Below, in pieces: positions 15,555-23,028 of a stretch of DNA of 35,756 bases. The notes below the pieces were generated by a model. The model had not been told where the DNA came from and searched no databases. It saw only the letters and a list, made by a program, of their open reading frames with translations. How positions within the stretch are numbered: position 1 is the stretch's first letter; each line of letters opens with the position of its first letter. Source of the DNA: Christensenella sp. UBA4379 (GTDB taxonomy: Bacteria; Bacillota; Clostridia; Christensenellales; Aristaeellaceae); assembly GCA_002391225.1 (NCBI GenBank), contig DGRV01000029.1, positions 1 to 35,756 on the forward strand, given 5' to 3'. A program made the translations under genes and the position numbers.

Positions 15555-16811
15555 TTACGCCTCCCTCGCGCTGATCGTGATCTGACCGCCCTGCGCCGAA
15601 TCCAGGATTTTGCGGGGCAGCAGGATGTGCTCCATTTCGCCGGGCGCCATGTGTTCGCGCTTGAAGGAAGCCAGGAGCTTTTCGCCGTCATGGACTTCGA
15701 TCACGCTGTTTTTGAATACCCGGCGCACCCGGAAAAAGACGTCCGCGGCCTTTCCGACATCGTCGGCCCGGATCTTCTGGGGCACGGTGTAGCTGACGTC
15801 GGCCCCGTTTTTGAGCTCCAGCGCCTTTCCTTCCCGCTGTCCCTTCAGGACGAACTCGGCGGCGGCGGCGCCGGCGCGCTCGCTCTCGGCGGAGACGTAG
15901 TCCACCAGGTCGTGCACGTGCACCACGTTCCCGCAGGCGAAAATGCCGGGGACGGAGGTTTCCATGTTCTCATAGACCACCGCGCCGTTGGTGCGGGGGT
16001 CCATCTCGATGCCGGCGGCCCGGGTCAGCTCGTTCTCCGGAATCAGGCCGACGGACAGAAGCACCGTGTCGCAGTCGAACTCGAGGTTCGTCCCCGGGAT
16101 CGGCTGGCGGTTTTCGTCGAGCTTATGGACGGTCACGTGGGAGACCCGGCCGTTTTCCGCCCGGATGTCGGTGATCGTGTGGGAGAGGTACAGGGGGATG
16201 TTCCAGTCCTGCAGACACTGGACGATGTTGCGCATCAGCCCGCCGGAATAGGGCATGAGCTCCACGCAGGCCAGCACCTGGGCACCTTCCAGGGTCATGC
16301 GGCGCGCCATGATCAGGCCGATATCGCCGGAGCCCAGGATGACCACGCGCTTTCCGACCATGTAGCCTTCCAGGTTCAGGTAGCGCTGGGCGGAGCCGGC
16401 GGTAAAGACGCCGGCAGGCCTTTCGCCCGGGATGCCGATGGCTCCGCGGGTCCTTTCGCGGCAGCCCATGCTCAGGACGATGGATTTGGCCTGAAGCACC
16501 TGGTAGCCGTTCTGGGCGGAGATGACGTGAACCTCGTGGCGGTCGTTGATCTCCAGCACCATCGTGTCCAGCAGGACGGAAACGCCGGTGTCCTTGAGCA
16601 TTTCGATAAAACGGGCGGCGTATTCGGGCCCGGTCAGCTCTTCCTTAAAGCGGTGCAGGCCAAAGCCGTTGTGAATGCACTGGTTGAGGATGCCGCCGAG
16701 CTCCTTGTCCCGCTCGACGATCAGAATATTCTTAAGACCCTTTTGCCAGGCGCTGTTGGCGGCAGCCAGGCCGGCCGGCCCGCCGCCGACCACGATCAGA
16801 TCATACATCAC
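15555..16811 (-). CDS. FAD/NAD(P)-dependent oxidoreductase of the GlpA-like operon
   Basis: 418 residues of the pyridine-nucleotide-disulfide oxidoreductase fold. The FAD-binding GGGPAG is at residues 9-14, a GGILNQCIHNGFG segment at about 39-51, the NAD(P)-binding VVILGSGDIG at about 157-166, and a C-terminal FAD motif FACGNVVHVHDLVD. It probably passes electrons between NAD(P)H or another acceptor and the GlpA-like partner. Its ATG overlaps the partner's stop by four bases, and DUF1667 follows 5 bases later, so the three proteins are likely made in step and form a complex. The redox partner outside the complex is unknown. Confidence 0.9.
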   Translation of the reverse strand: MMYDLIVVGGGPAGLAAANSAWQKGLKNILIVERDKELGGILNQCIHNGFGLHRFKEELTGPEYAARFIEMLKDTGVSVLLDTMVLEINDRHEVHVISAQNGYQVLQAKSIVLSMGCRERTRGAIGIPGERPAGVFTAGSAQRYLNLEGYMVGKRVVILGSGDIGLIMARRMTLEGAQVLACVELMPYSGGLMRNIVQCLQDWNIPLYLSHTITDIRAENGRVSHVTVHKLDENRQPIPGTNLEFDCDTVLLSVGLIPENELTRAAGIEMDPRTNGAVVYENMETSVPGIFACGNVVHVHDLVDYVSAESERAGAAAAEFVLKGQREGKALELKNGADVSYTVPQKIRADDVGKAADVFFRVRRVFKNSVIEVHDGEKLLASFKREHMAPGEMEHILLPRKILDSAQGGQITISAREA

Positions 16812-18244
16812 GCTTGCGCCTCCTTCTTGGTCTCAGACATCAGGATGTTGCTTCCCTCGCCGTCCTGCAGGACGGACAGCGGGCTGATGTTCAGCTCGCG
16901 GGACAGGATATCGACCACGCGGGGCCCGCAGAACCCGCCCTGGCACCGGCCCATGCCGCTGCCGGCGCGGCGCTTGACGCCGTCCACGCTGCAGGGAGGA
17001 ATCGGGCTGTGGATCGCGTCGACGATTTCCCCTTCGGTGACCGTCTCGCACCGGCAGATGACCCGGCCGTACAGCGGGTTTTCCCGGACGGCGGCCTGGC
17101 GCTCGTCCTCGGACATAAAGCGGAAGCGCTTCTTCCTGCGGGTGAGGACGGGGTGCTCCTTCTTTTCCGGGGCAAAGCCGCATTCGTTCAGCAGCTTGAC
17201 CGCCTCCAGCGCGATGGCCGGGGCGGAGGACAGGCCGGGGGATTTGATGCCCGCCAGGTCGATAAAATGCTCGGCGGCGATGCCGATCTGGAATTCATCC
17301 TTGTCCGTGTTGGCGCGGACGCCGGCAAAATTGCGGATGGCGTTGCGGTAGGCCAGGGAGGGCATCGTCTGGGCGGCCTTGGCCCGAACGAAGGCCATGC
17401 CCTCGGCGGTGTTGCCGGTGTTGACGGGGCCGCTGATATTCTGGGCGTTCGGGCCGACCAGGAGGTTATGGTCCATCGTCGGGGTGATCAGGACGCCCTT
17501 GCCGTCCGCGTTGGGGCACTGAAACAAAACGTGCTTGGCGCGGTAGCATTCGGACTTGTCCATCACGTAATATTCGCCCTTGTTCGGGATCACGGTAAAG
17601 GCGTGGGGGGCGGCCATGTCGTGGATTTTGTCGCTCTGTACGCCGGCGGCGTTGATCACAAAGCGGGCTTCCAGGGGGCCCCGGTTCGTCTCGATCCGGT
17701 AGCCGCCGTCGATCTTTTTTAGATCGGTCACTTCGGTGCTGCGGCGCAGCTCCACGCCGTTGACGACCGCCGTTTCCGCAAACGCCAGGGCGTATTCCCA
17801 GGGGGTGATGATGCCGGCGCTGGGCGCGTACAGGGCGCAGACCACCTCAGGGCTGACCAGAGGGTCCATCTGCCGGACCTCGTCGCCGGAGAGAATCTGA
17901 AGGCCGGGCACCCCGTTCTTTACGCCCCGCTCATAGAGGGCCTGAACGGTGGCCCTTTCTTCTTCCGAAAAGGCCAGCACGAAGGAACCGATCCGCGCAA
18001 AGGGAACGTCCAGGTCCTTGCACAGCTGCTCTGTCATGGCATTGCCGGCTACGTTCAGACGGGCCATCAGGGTGCCGGGCTTGGGATCGTACCCGGCGTG
18101 GATGATGGCGCTGTTGGCGCGGGTAGCGCCCATGGCGATGTCGTTTTCCTTTTCGAGGACCACGACGGACGCCTGATATTTGGATAATTCAAAAGCGGCT
18201 GCCGCTCCGATCACACCGCAGCCGATGACGGCAACATCAAACAT
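16808..18244 (-). CDS. GlpA-like FAD-dependent dehydrogenase with C-terminal [2Fe-2S] BFD-like domain
   Basis: 478 residues from the ATG at 18244, chosen because AGGAGG stands just upstream and the FAD motif begins at once (VAVIGCGVIGAAA, residues 4-16). A longer frame to 18349 would add an Phe/Lys-rich stretch with no ribosome site. The N-terminal two thirds are a DAO-type FAD domain typical of anaerobic glycerol-3-phosphate dehydrogenase. The C-terminus has the BFD-like cysteine set Cys397-x-Cys399 and Cys434-x4-Cys439, expected to bind a [2Fe-2S] cluster. It would oxidise glycerol 3-phosphate to dihydroxyacetone phosphate or a similar hydroxy acid. No glycerol kinase or facilitator gene is adjacent, so the substrate remains unproven. 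Confidence 0.88.
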   Translation of the reverse strand: MFDVAVIGCGVIGAAAAFELSKYQASVVVLEKENDIAMGATRANSAIIHAGYDPKPGTLMARLNVAGNAMTEQLCKDLDVPFARIGSFVLAFSEEERATVQALYERGVKNGVPGLQILSGDEVRQMDPLVSPEVVCALYAPSAGIITPWEYALAFAETAVVNGVELRRSTEVTDLKKIDGGYRIETNRGPLEARFVINAAGVQSDKIHDMAAPHAFTVIPNKGEYYVMDKSECYRAKHVLFQCPNADGKGVLITPTMDHNLLVGPNAQNISGPVNTGNTAEGMAFVRAKAAQTMPSLAYRNAIRNFAGVRANTDKDEFQIGIAAEHFIDLAGIKSPGLSSAPAIALEAVKLLNECGFAPEKKEHPVLTRRKKRFRFMSEDERQAAVRENPLYGRVICRCETVTEGEIVDAIHSPIPPCSVDGVKRRAGSGMGRCQGGFCGPRVVDILSRELNISPLSVLQDGEGSNILMSETKKEAQA

Positions 18245-18369
18245 AGCATTCCTCCTGTTCTGACTAAAAAACACAAAAAAGAAACCCTTCTTTTCAGGCA
18301 GTATAAGAATATCACGTTTCCCCGCTGATTGCAAGAAAAACCCAATCAATTTCCCCTTCGATCGGGTGA

Positions 18370-18396
18370 TTGACAGTTTTCCTGAATTGGGATAAT
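18370..18396 (+). promoter_or_regulatory. Candidate proC promoter
   Basis: TTGACA (18370-18375) is followed after 15 bases by GATAAT (18391-18396), or after 17 bases by the weaker TAATAT. It lies about 50 bases before proC in the divergent region shared with the GlpA-like operon. The rest of 18245-18448 shows no other structure I can support. Confidence 0.5.
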
Positions 18397-18448
18397 ATCA
18401 GGATGTAAGCTTGGCTTCAGGCGGTCAACTTTTAAGGAGGGGAAAGCC

Positions 18449-19252
18449 ATGAACGTCACGATCATCGGCTGCGGGAAAATGGGCTGCGCGATGGCGCGGG
18501 GGCTGCTTAAATCCGGTCTGGTGTCCGCACAGGACCTCGTCATCACCAACCGTTCGGGCACGGTGCCGCAGGCCCTGGAGGGCTTTTCCGGCCTGCGCTT
18601 TCTGACGGACAACCGGGCCGCCTGCGCGGACAGCGATTTTATCCTCCTGGCCGTGCTGCCCCAGCGCTACGGGGAAGTCCTGCCGGAAATCCGGGACGCG
18701 GCCAGGGAAGGCGCCTGCCTGCTGTCCATTGCCCCGGGCTACAGCGTCCGGCAGATTGCTGAAATGACCGGAAACCGCTTCCACGTCATCCGGGCCATGC
18801 CGAACACCCCCGCGGTCATCGGGGAGGGCATGATCGCCGTGTGCGAAAACCCCTCGGTGCCTGAAAAGGTATTCGGCGAAGCCCTGGAACTGTTTTCCGC
18901 CTTGGGCAGGACGGAGGTCATCCGGGAGGACCAGCTGAACGCCGTGATCGGCGTCAGCGGGAGCGCGCCCGCGTACTTTTTCGTCTTTTTAGACGCCCTG
19001 GCGGACGCCGGGGTGCTGGGCGGCCTTCACCGGGAGCAGGCCGTCCGTCTGGCCGAGCAGACGATGCTGGGCTGCGCCCGCCTCGCCATCGGTACGGGGG
19101 ATGCCCCCTCGGCCCTTCGGGACATGGTTTGTTCCCCCGGCGGCACGACCATCGAAGCGGTCGCGAAGCTGGAGGAAGCGGGCTTCCGCAGCGCCGTGAT
19201 CCAAGCCGCCCGTGCGGCGATGGAAAAGGCGGAGAAGATGGCGGGGAAGTAG
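18449..19252 (+). CDS. proC: Pyrroline-5-carboxylate reductase
   Basis: 267 residues, the usual ProC length. It reduces 1-pyrroline-5-carboxylate to L-proline with NAD(P)H, the last step of proline synthesis. The N-terminal Rossmann motif is VTIIGCGKMGCAMARGL (3-19). RAMPNTPAVIGEG (about 115-127) and VSGSAPAYFF (about 170-179) are conserved, and the C-terminal SPGGTTIEAV lines the substrate site. AAGGAGGGG precedes the ATG. It has its own candidate promoter and is followed by a direct-repeat island instead of a clear terminator. No proA or proB is nearby. Confidence 0.95.
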   Translation: MNVTIIGCGKMGCAMARGLLKSGLVSAQDLVITNRSGTVPQALEGFSGLRFLTDNRAACADSDFILLAVLPQRYGEVLPEIRDAAREGACLLSIAPGYSVRQIAEMTGNRFHVIRAMPNTPAVIGEGMIAVCENPSVPEKVFGEALELFSALGRTEVIREDQLNAVIGVSGSAPAYFFVFLDALADAGVLGGLHREQAVRLAEQTMLGCARLAIGTGDAPSALRDMVCSPGGTTIEAVAKLEEAGFRSAVIQAARAAMEKAEKMAGK

Positions 19253-19340
19253 GGGATTAGGGAATAGGGATTAGGGAATAGGCATTAGGGATTAGGGATT
19301 AGGCAATAGGCATTAGGCATTACGAATTACGCATTAGGCA
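19253..19340 (+). repeat. ATTAGGG/CATTAGG direct-repeat island
   Basis: From just after the proC stop, about ten imperfect copies of a 7-8 base unit (ATTAGGGA, AATAGGCA, ATTAGGCA) run in one direction, decaying to ATTACGA/ATTACGC at the right end. No complementary arm is present here. The same unit occurs in the opposite orientation in the right arm of the island at 25655-25740. Confidence 0.75.
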
Positions 19341-19368
19341 CTGGGGTCTCCGGAAGGAGAATTTGTAG

Positions 19369-19806
19369 ATGAGAAAGAATGTCATTATGACGGTTGTGGG
19401 GTGCGTGAAAAACGGGGATATTCCGGAGGACGTGGTCAAGCTGTTCACCACCGGTTATCTGAGCGGGGAGAGTGGCTGCTGGCGTCTCAAATATACCGAG
19501 ACGGACCCGGAAACCAGCCAACGCAGCCATATCACGCTGAAAATGGAAAAAAACAGCGTCTCCATGTCCCGGGACGGGCAGGAAAAGACGCTGATGGAAT
19601 TTACCCCCGGCAGGCGGTTTGAGGGCATGTATCAGACCCCTTACGGCGATATGAGCATCGGCGTTTTCCCCAACCTGGTCTCCTACCGCTTGGAGGAAAA
19701 GAAGGGGGAGATCGACCTTTCCTACCGGCTGGACATTCAGGGCCAGTACACGGGGGACAGGGAACTGCACATCCGCTTTGCGGATAAAAACCCGGGACAA
19801 TCGTGA
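19369..19806 (+). CDS. DUF1934 (YwiB-like) beta-barrel protein
   Basis: 145 residues, no signal peptide. The pattern of alternating beta strands (YKLKY-like WRLKYTETD, HITLKMEKNSVSMSRDG, MEFTPGRRFEGMYQTPYGDMSIGVFPNLVSY, then IDLSYRLDIQGQYTGDRELHIRF) matches the DUF1934 family, a small calycin-like barrel found across Firmicutes. Function is unknown; a ligand-binding role is only a guess from the fold. AAGGAG precedes the ATG. Its stop overlaps the GTG of the next gene, so the two are translationally coupled. Confidence 0.85.
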   Translation: MRKNVIMTVVGCVKNGDIPEDVVKLFTTGYLSGESGCWRLKYTETDPETSQRSHITLKMEKNSVSMSRDGQEKTLMEFTPGRRFEGMYQTPYGDMSIGVFPNLVSYRLEEKKGEIDLSYRLDIQGQYTGDRELHIRFADKNPGQS

Positions 19807-20306
19807 TTCTGCTTAAGGATCTTCGCGGGGAGCTGAGGCAAAAGCTGGACGGCCCCTGCATGCTGCGGGTTGGCCGTGAGGACGACAGTCTGTTTGTGAC
19901 GGACGCCCCGAAAAGGCTGTCGGATGCTGCGGATGAGGCGCGGACCGCGCTTGAGGCAGGGGGCTGGGACGTGCGTCCCGTCGGAGGTCTTTGGCGGCTG
20001 GACCTTGGGGAGGACAGATGGCGGAGCTTCATCCGCTCCGTCCCCCGGGAAGAGGGGCCGGACCCGATGGAGGCATCCCTGCAGCTGTACTCGCTGGCAA
20101 AGCGCCTGACCAAAGCGCCGGTGCCCGCCGAAGATCAGCCTCTTCTGCCTTTGCGGATTTTATTAAAGGCACTGGACAGCGGGAAGGCGGAAGCGGTGCT
20201 GCGCTTCTTTCCGCCGTATCTGGCGGTTCTCCTTCGGGAAAAAAAGCCGATGCCGGAAGCAGCCGGCTGGATACTGACCTGGGCCATGAACCGGGGCATA
20301 TTCTGA
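19803..20306 (+). CDS. Hypothetical cytosolic protein
   Basis: 167 residues beginning at a GTG that overlaps the previous stop (GTGA). It has no signal peptide, membrane segment or recognisable motif. It is rich in Arg, Leu and Asp and predicted largely helical in the second half (about 90-160). I do not recognise the family. Tight coupling to the DUF1934 gene and a 16-base gap before the MBL-fold gene place it in the same small operon. The open frame, codon use like its neighbours and coupling support it as real. Confidence 0.65.
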   Translation: MILLKDLRGELRQKLDGPCMLRVGREDDSLFVTDAPKRLSDAADEARTALEAGGWDVRPVGGLWRLDLGEDRWRSFIRSVPREEGPDPMEASLQLYSLAKRLTKAPVPAEDQPLLPLRILLKALDSGKAEAVLRFFPPYLAVLLREKKPMPEAAGWILTWAMNRGIF

Positions 20307-20322
20307 CAGGGAGGGTTTGTTC

Positions 20323-20976
20323 ATGCTGATTGAATGGAACGGTCATTCTGAGTTTCTGCTGGAGAGCGCCTCCGGCTACCGGATCCTGACGGACCCGTTT
20401 GACCCGAATACCGGCTATCCCATGCGCAGGCCGGGGGCGGACGCGGTGGTGGTTTCCCACGGTCACGGCGACCACAGCTATTTGGACAAGGTGGACGGGC
20501 ATCCCATTGTGCTGGACGCTCCGGGCCGCACGGAGCTGGGGGACGGAATCACGGTCGAATCCATCCTGGGGGATCATGACGACTGCCAGGGAAAAAAGCG
20601 GGGGAAAACCCTGATCACCAAGATCCGGATGGACGGGCTGTCGATCGCCCACCTGGGCGACCTGGGTTGCCCGCTTTCCCCGGAACAGCTGGATTTCCTG
20701 TCCGGCACGGACATCCTGATGGTCCCGGTCGGGGGCTTTTTCACCATCGACGGGGAAACGGCCGCCGATCTGGTGCGGGCCGTTTCGCCCAAGGTGACGA
20801 TCCCGATGCACTATAAGACGAAGTGGAACGAGAGCTGGCCCATCACCGGTCCGGAACCCTTCTATGAAGCCATGTGCCTGCCCCTACCGGACCCGGTGCC
20901 CCTGCTGCGGGTGACGGCGGAGGACATCGTCTGCCTGCCGGCCACGGTGATGTTTGAGACGCCGGAGGAAAGCTGA
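20323..20976 (+). CDS. MBL-fold metal-dependent hydrolase
   Basis: 217 residues from ATG 20323, which stands 7 bases after GGAGGG; the TTG two codons earlier is less likely. The zinc motif VVSHGHGDHSY (H-x-H-x-D-H) is near residue 47, with a further ligand His in ILGDHDD, the Asp in AHLGDLG and the His in IPMHYKT near the C-terminus. This arrangement matches the UPF0173/UlaG-like branch of the metallo-beta-lactamase fold, cytosolic hydrolases of mostly unknown substrate. Length is normal. It sits between an unknown gene and a secreted protein gene, with a 16-base gap to the latter. Confidence 0.88.
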   Translation: MLIEWNGHSEFLLESASGYRILTDPFDPNTGYPMRRPGADAVVVSHGHGDHSYLDKVDGHPIVLDAPGRTELGDGITVESILGDHDDCQGKKRGKTLITKIRMDGLSIAHLGDLGCPLSPEQLDFLSGTDILMVPVGGFFTIDGETAADLVRAVSPKVTIPMHYKTKWNESWPITGPEPFYEAMCLPLPDPVPLLRVTAEDIVCLPATVMFETPEES

Positions 20977-20992
20977 AAGAGGGGAACAAACG

Positions 20993-21748
20993 ATGAAAAG
21001 GATCTTCTCGTTCTTTTGCGTCCTGGCGCTGCTGGCCGTATCCTTGCTCGCGGCGGCGGAAGCACCGGCCCTTCGGGGCTATGACCGGGACCTGGGCTAT
21101 GTCTATCTGACCTTCGGGGAATATCCCCAGACCAAAGAAGGGGAGGTCCGGCCCATCCTCTGGCGCGTGCTGACGATGGACAATGAAAAAGCCTACCTGT
21201 GCAGCGAGTACATCCTCTTTGCGCGGGAGCTTCACAGCTCGCTGACCGAATACAAGAAGATCGGCGCGGACTTTGGGCAGACGGAGCTGTGCGCCTACCT
21301 GAACGGGGAATTTGCCGCCCAGGCCTTTTCCGAGGAAGAGCTGGCGGCCCTCCTGCCCTGCGAAACCTTCGGCAAGGTCTTCCTGCTGGACGGGGCGGAC
21401 CTCAAAAACAAGGACATCGGCATGGGGGAAAAGACCAACATCAACAAGTCGGCCGGGCTTCGGGCCTGGGGGACGGATTATGCCATCGCCAACGGCCTGT
21501 TCGTCTATCTGAAAAAATACGGCAGCCACAGCCCTTACTGGGTGCGCAACCAGAGCACCACGGACAAGCGCCACGGCCGCTGCACCAAGGCCACCGGCGT
21601 CCTGGGCCACATCGAATCCGGCCGGGACAACGAGGGCGTCCGCCCCGCTATTTACTTGAAAGCGGATGGGTTTTCGATCGAGGGAGGTTCCGGCACGATG
21701 GAGGACCCGTACATCGTTGTTCCGAAAGCGGAAGGCAGTGAGGAGTGA
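20993..21748 (+). CDS. Secreted DUF6273-like protein
   Basis: 251 residues from ATG 20993, chosen because AGAGGGGAA lies upstream and a signal peptide follows directly (Lys-Arg, Phe/Leu/Ala core, ending about AAAEA). The mature part has the features of the DUF6273 domain common in Clostridia: LGYVYLTFGEYPQT, PILWRVLT, a KNKDIGMG segment, SPYWVRNQST and EGVRPAIYLK. These domains are surface modules of unknown function, often in secreted multidomain proteins; here the domain stands alone. The last bases overlap the GTG of the next gene, an NlpC/P60 protein, so the two exported proteins are coupled. Confidence 0.85.
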   Translation: MKRIFSFFCVLALLAVSLLAAAEAPALRGYDRDLGYVYLTFGEYPQTKEGEVRPILWRVLTMDNEKAYLCSEYILFARELHSSLTEYKKIGADFGQTELCAYLNGEFAAQAFSEEELAALLPCETFGKVFLLDGADLKNKDIGMGEKTNINKSAGLRAWGTDYAIANGLFVYLKKYGSHSPYWVRNQSTTDKRHGRCTKATGVLGHIESGRDNEGVRPAIYLKADGFSIEGGSGTMEDPYIVVPKAEGSEE

Positions 21749-22737
21749 GGAGTTTGAGATACTGTTCACCCGGTGACAGAGCCCGCGGGATCCGCCTGCG
21801 GTACCTTTTTGCCGCCCTCCTGGCCCTCCTTGTTTTAAGGCCTTCAGGATGGGACGCGCTGGCGGTCACGGACGAGTCCGGCCATGCGGTCCGGATGCCA
21901 GGGCCGGCGGAGGAGTTTTCCATCACGGAGCGGATCACCATCCGAAACCATGGGTCTATGGAGCGCTCCCCCTATCTGGACGTGGCGTTTTCCCTGCTGG
22001 AGGAGGGCAACCCCTTTGTGGCCCGCTATAACCTCCTGACCGGGGCGGACGTCAAGCCCCGCTTTCCCTATGGGGTGCCGTATTTTATCGGCGGGTCCAA
22101 GTATGACACGCTGGCCCATCACATCCCGGAGTACACGGTATATGCCAGCTGGCAGAACAGCCTGTATTACCGCAACGGGGTCAACTATCTCTACGGCTTT
22201 GACTGCAGCGGGTTTACCAGGTGGGTCTATACCGAGTGCGGGAGGGCCCCCCATGGCTCCATTTCGGATTTCCTGCTGCGCTCCGAGGAGTCGGCCCTGT
22301 TCTGCAGCGGCTCCAGGCCCATGCCGGACTGGAAAGACCTTCCGTCGGTGCTGAAGCCCGGGGCTCTGCTCGCCATGACCCATCCGGGCTACCACATCGC
22401 CATGTATGTCGGCACCCTGCGCCAGTTCGGTTATACGGAAAAGCAGGCGCCGGAGCTGAAAAAATACCTGGATTATCCGCTGGTGATCCATTCTTCCGTC
22501 AACGCCTCCATCGCCGCCCGCTTTCAGGACCTGCTTCGGAACGGCTCGCCCCGCTACCATGGGGTGACGGTGACGGACGGCGGCGTCTGCGTCTCCATCA
22601 TCGGGATGCTGCCCAAGGAAGCCCCCCATTCCACCTTCCAGCAGATCCAGACCACCAACTGGTTCTATCTGCCGGACGGTACCTGGCTGACGGTGCTGGA
22701 CTGCGGGTCGATTACGCAGTATGCGTGGTATGAGTAA
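21745..22737 (+). CDS. Exported NlpC/P60-type cysteine peptidase
   Basis: 330 residues starting at a GTG that overlaps the previous stop; an in-frame TTG at 21754 is an alternative. An N-terminal hydrophobic segment (about 19-32) acts as signal or anchor. The catalytic domain has Cys154 in GFDCSGFTRW, His217 in GYHIAMYVG and a third polar residue, probably His249 in VIHSSVN, as in NlpC/P60 enzymes that cut D-gamma-glutamyl bonds in peptidoglycan. The domain contains an insertion between Cys and His and has a C-terminal beta-rich extension. Coupling to the DUF6273-like gene suggests they work together at the wall. Confidence 0.87.
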   Translation: MRSLRYCSPGDRARGIRLRYLFAALLALLVLRPSGWDALAVTDESGHAVRMPGPAEEFSITERITIRNHGSMERSPYLDVAFSLLEEGNPFVARYNLLTGADVKPRFPYGVPYFIGGSKYDTLAHHIPEYTVYASWQNSLYYRNGVNYLYGFDCSGFTRWVYTECGRAPHGSISDFLLRSEESALFCSGSRPMPDWKDLPSVLKPGALLAMTHPGYHIAMYVGTLRQFGYTEKQAPELKKYLDYPLVIHSSVNASIAARFQDLLRNGSPRYHGVTVTDGGVCVSIIGMLPKEAPHSTFQQIQTTNWFYLPDGTWLTVLDCGSITQYAWYE

Positions 22738-22916
22738 TTCCTGCTTCGCAGGAAATGGGAAGGGGAATGCTTCTCCTTCCCACTCCTTCCCTGCCCAGGG
22801 CCTGCCGGCCCGTTCTTCGCTGAAAATGTGCCACCGGCACATTTTCCGGGCGCTCAGAACCCCACACCGCGCATGTCGCTGCTGCGGATTTTATTTGGAG
22901 GGTTCCACCCTCCAAA
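22738..22916 (+). repeat. Modular palindromic repeat, copy C (partial)
   Basis: Begins at the stop codon of the NlpC/P60 gene. Visible hairpins are TTCCTGC-TTC-GCAGGAA (22738-22754), an 11-base-pair GGGAAGGGGAA-TGC-TTCTCCTTCCC with one G-U, GAAAATGTGCC-ACC-GGCACATTTTC (22822-22846) and TTTGGAGGG-TTCCA-CCCTCCAAA (22894-22916). The block CATGTCGCTGCTGCGGATTT (22872-22891) differs at two bases from the block at 34357-34376 in copy A, and in both cases a terminal G/C-rich hairpin follows. No gene lies in 22738-23028. Confidence 0.7.
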
Positions 22917-22964
22917 CCACCTGGGATTTACTTGTTAAAACCAGAAAATGCAATTCATTTTAGG

Positions 22965-22991
22965 GCTGTTGCGGACCTGTGCCGCAACAGC
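22965..22991 (+). promoter_or_regulatory. Leader hairpin upstream of the DUF4317 gene
   Basis: GCTGTTGCGG (22965-22974) and CCGCAACAGC (22982-22991) form a perfect 10-base-pair stem with a 7-base loop, about 37 bases before the start codon. No T-run follows, so it is more likely a leader structure than a terminator. Confidence 0.5.
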
Positions 22992-23028
22992 TCCCGTATG
23001 AATAAATCATCAAGGAGATTAAACCAAC

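Noticed and set aside
15627..17351. 574-codon plus-strand open frame
   Set aside because: It is antisense to the FAD oxidoreductase and GlpA-like genes, whose cofactor motifs are intact.
18245..18349. N-terminal extension of the GlpA-like protein
   Set aside because: The ribosome site AGGAGG stands before 18244, and the extension would place a Phe/Lys-rich stretch ahead of the FAD motif.
19253..19340. Possible CRISPR array or telomere-like repeat
   Set aside because: Units are 7-8 bases, contiguous and degenerate, with no spacers and no cas genes; the chromosome continues on both sides.
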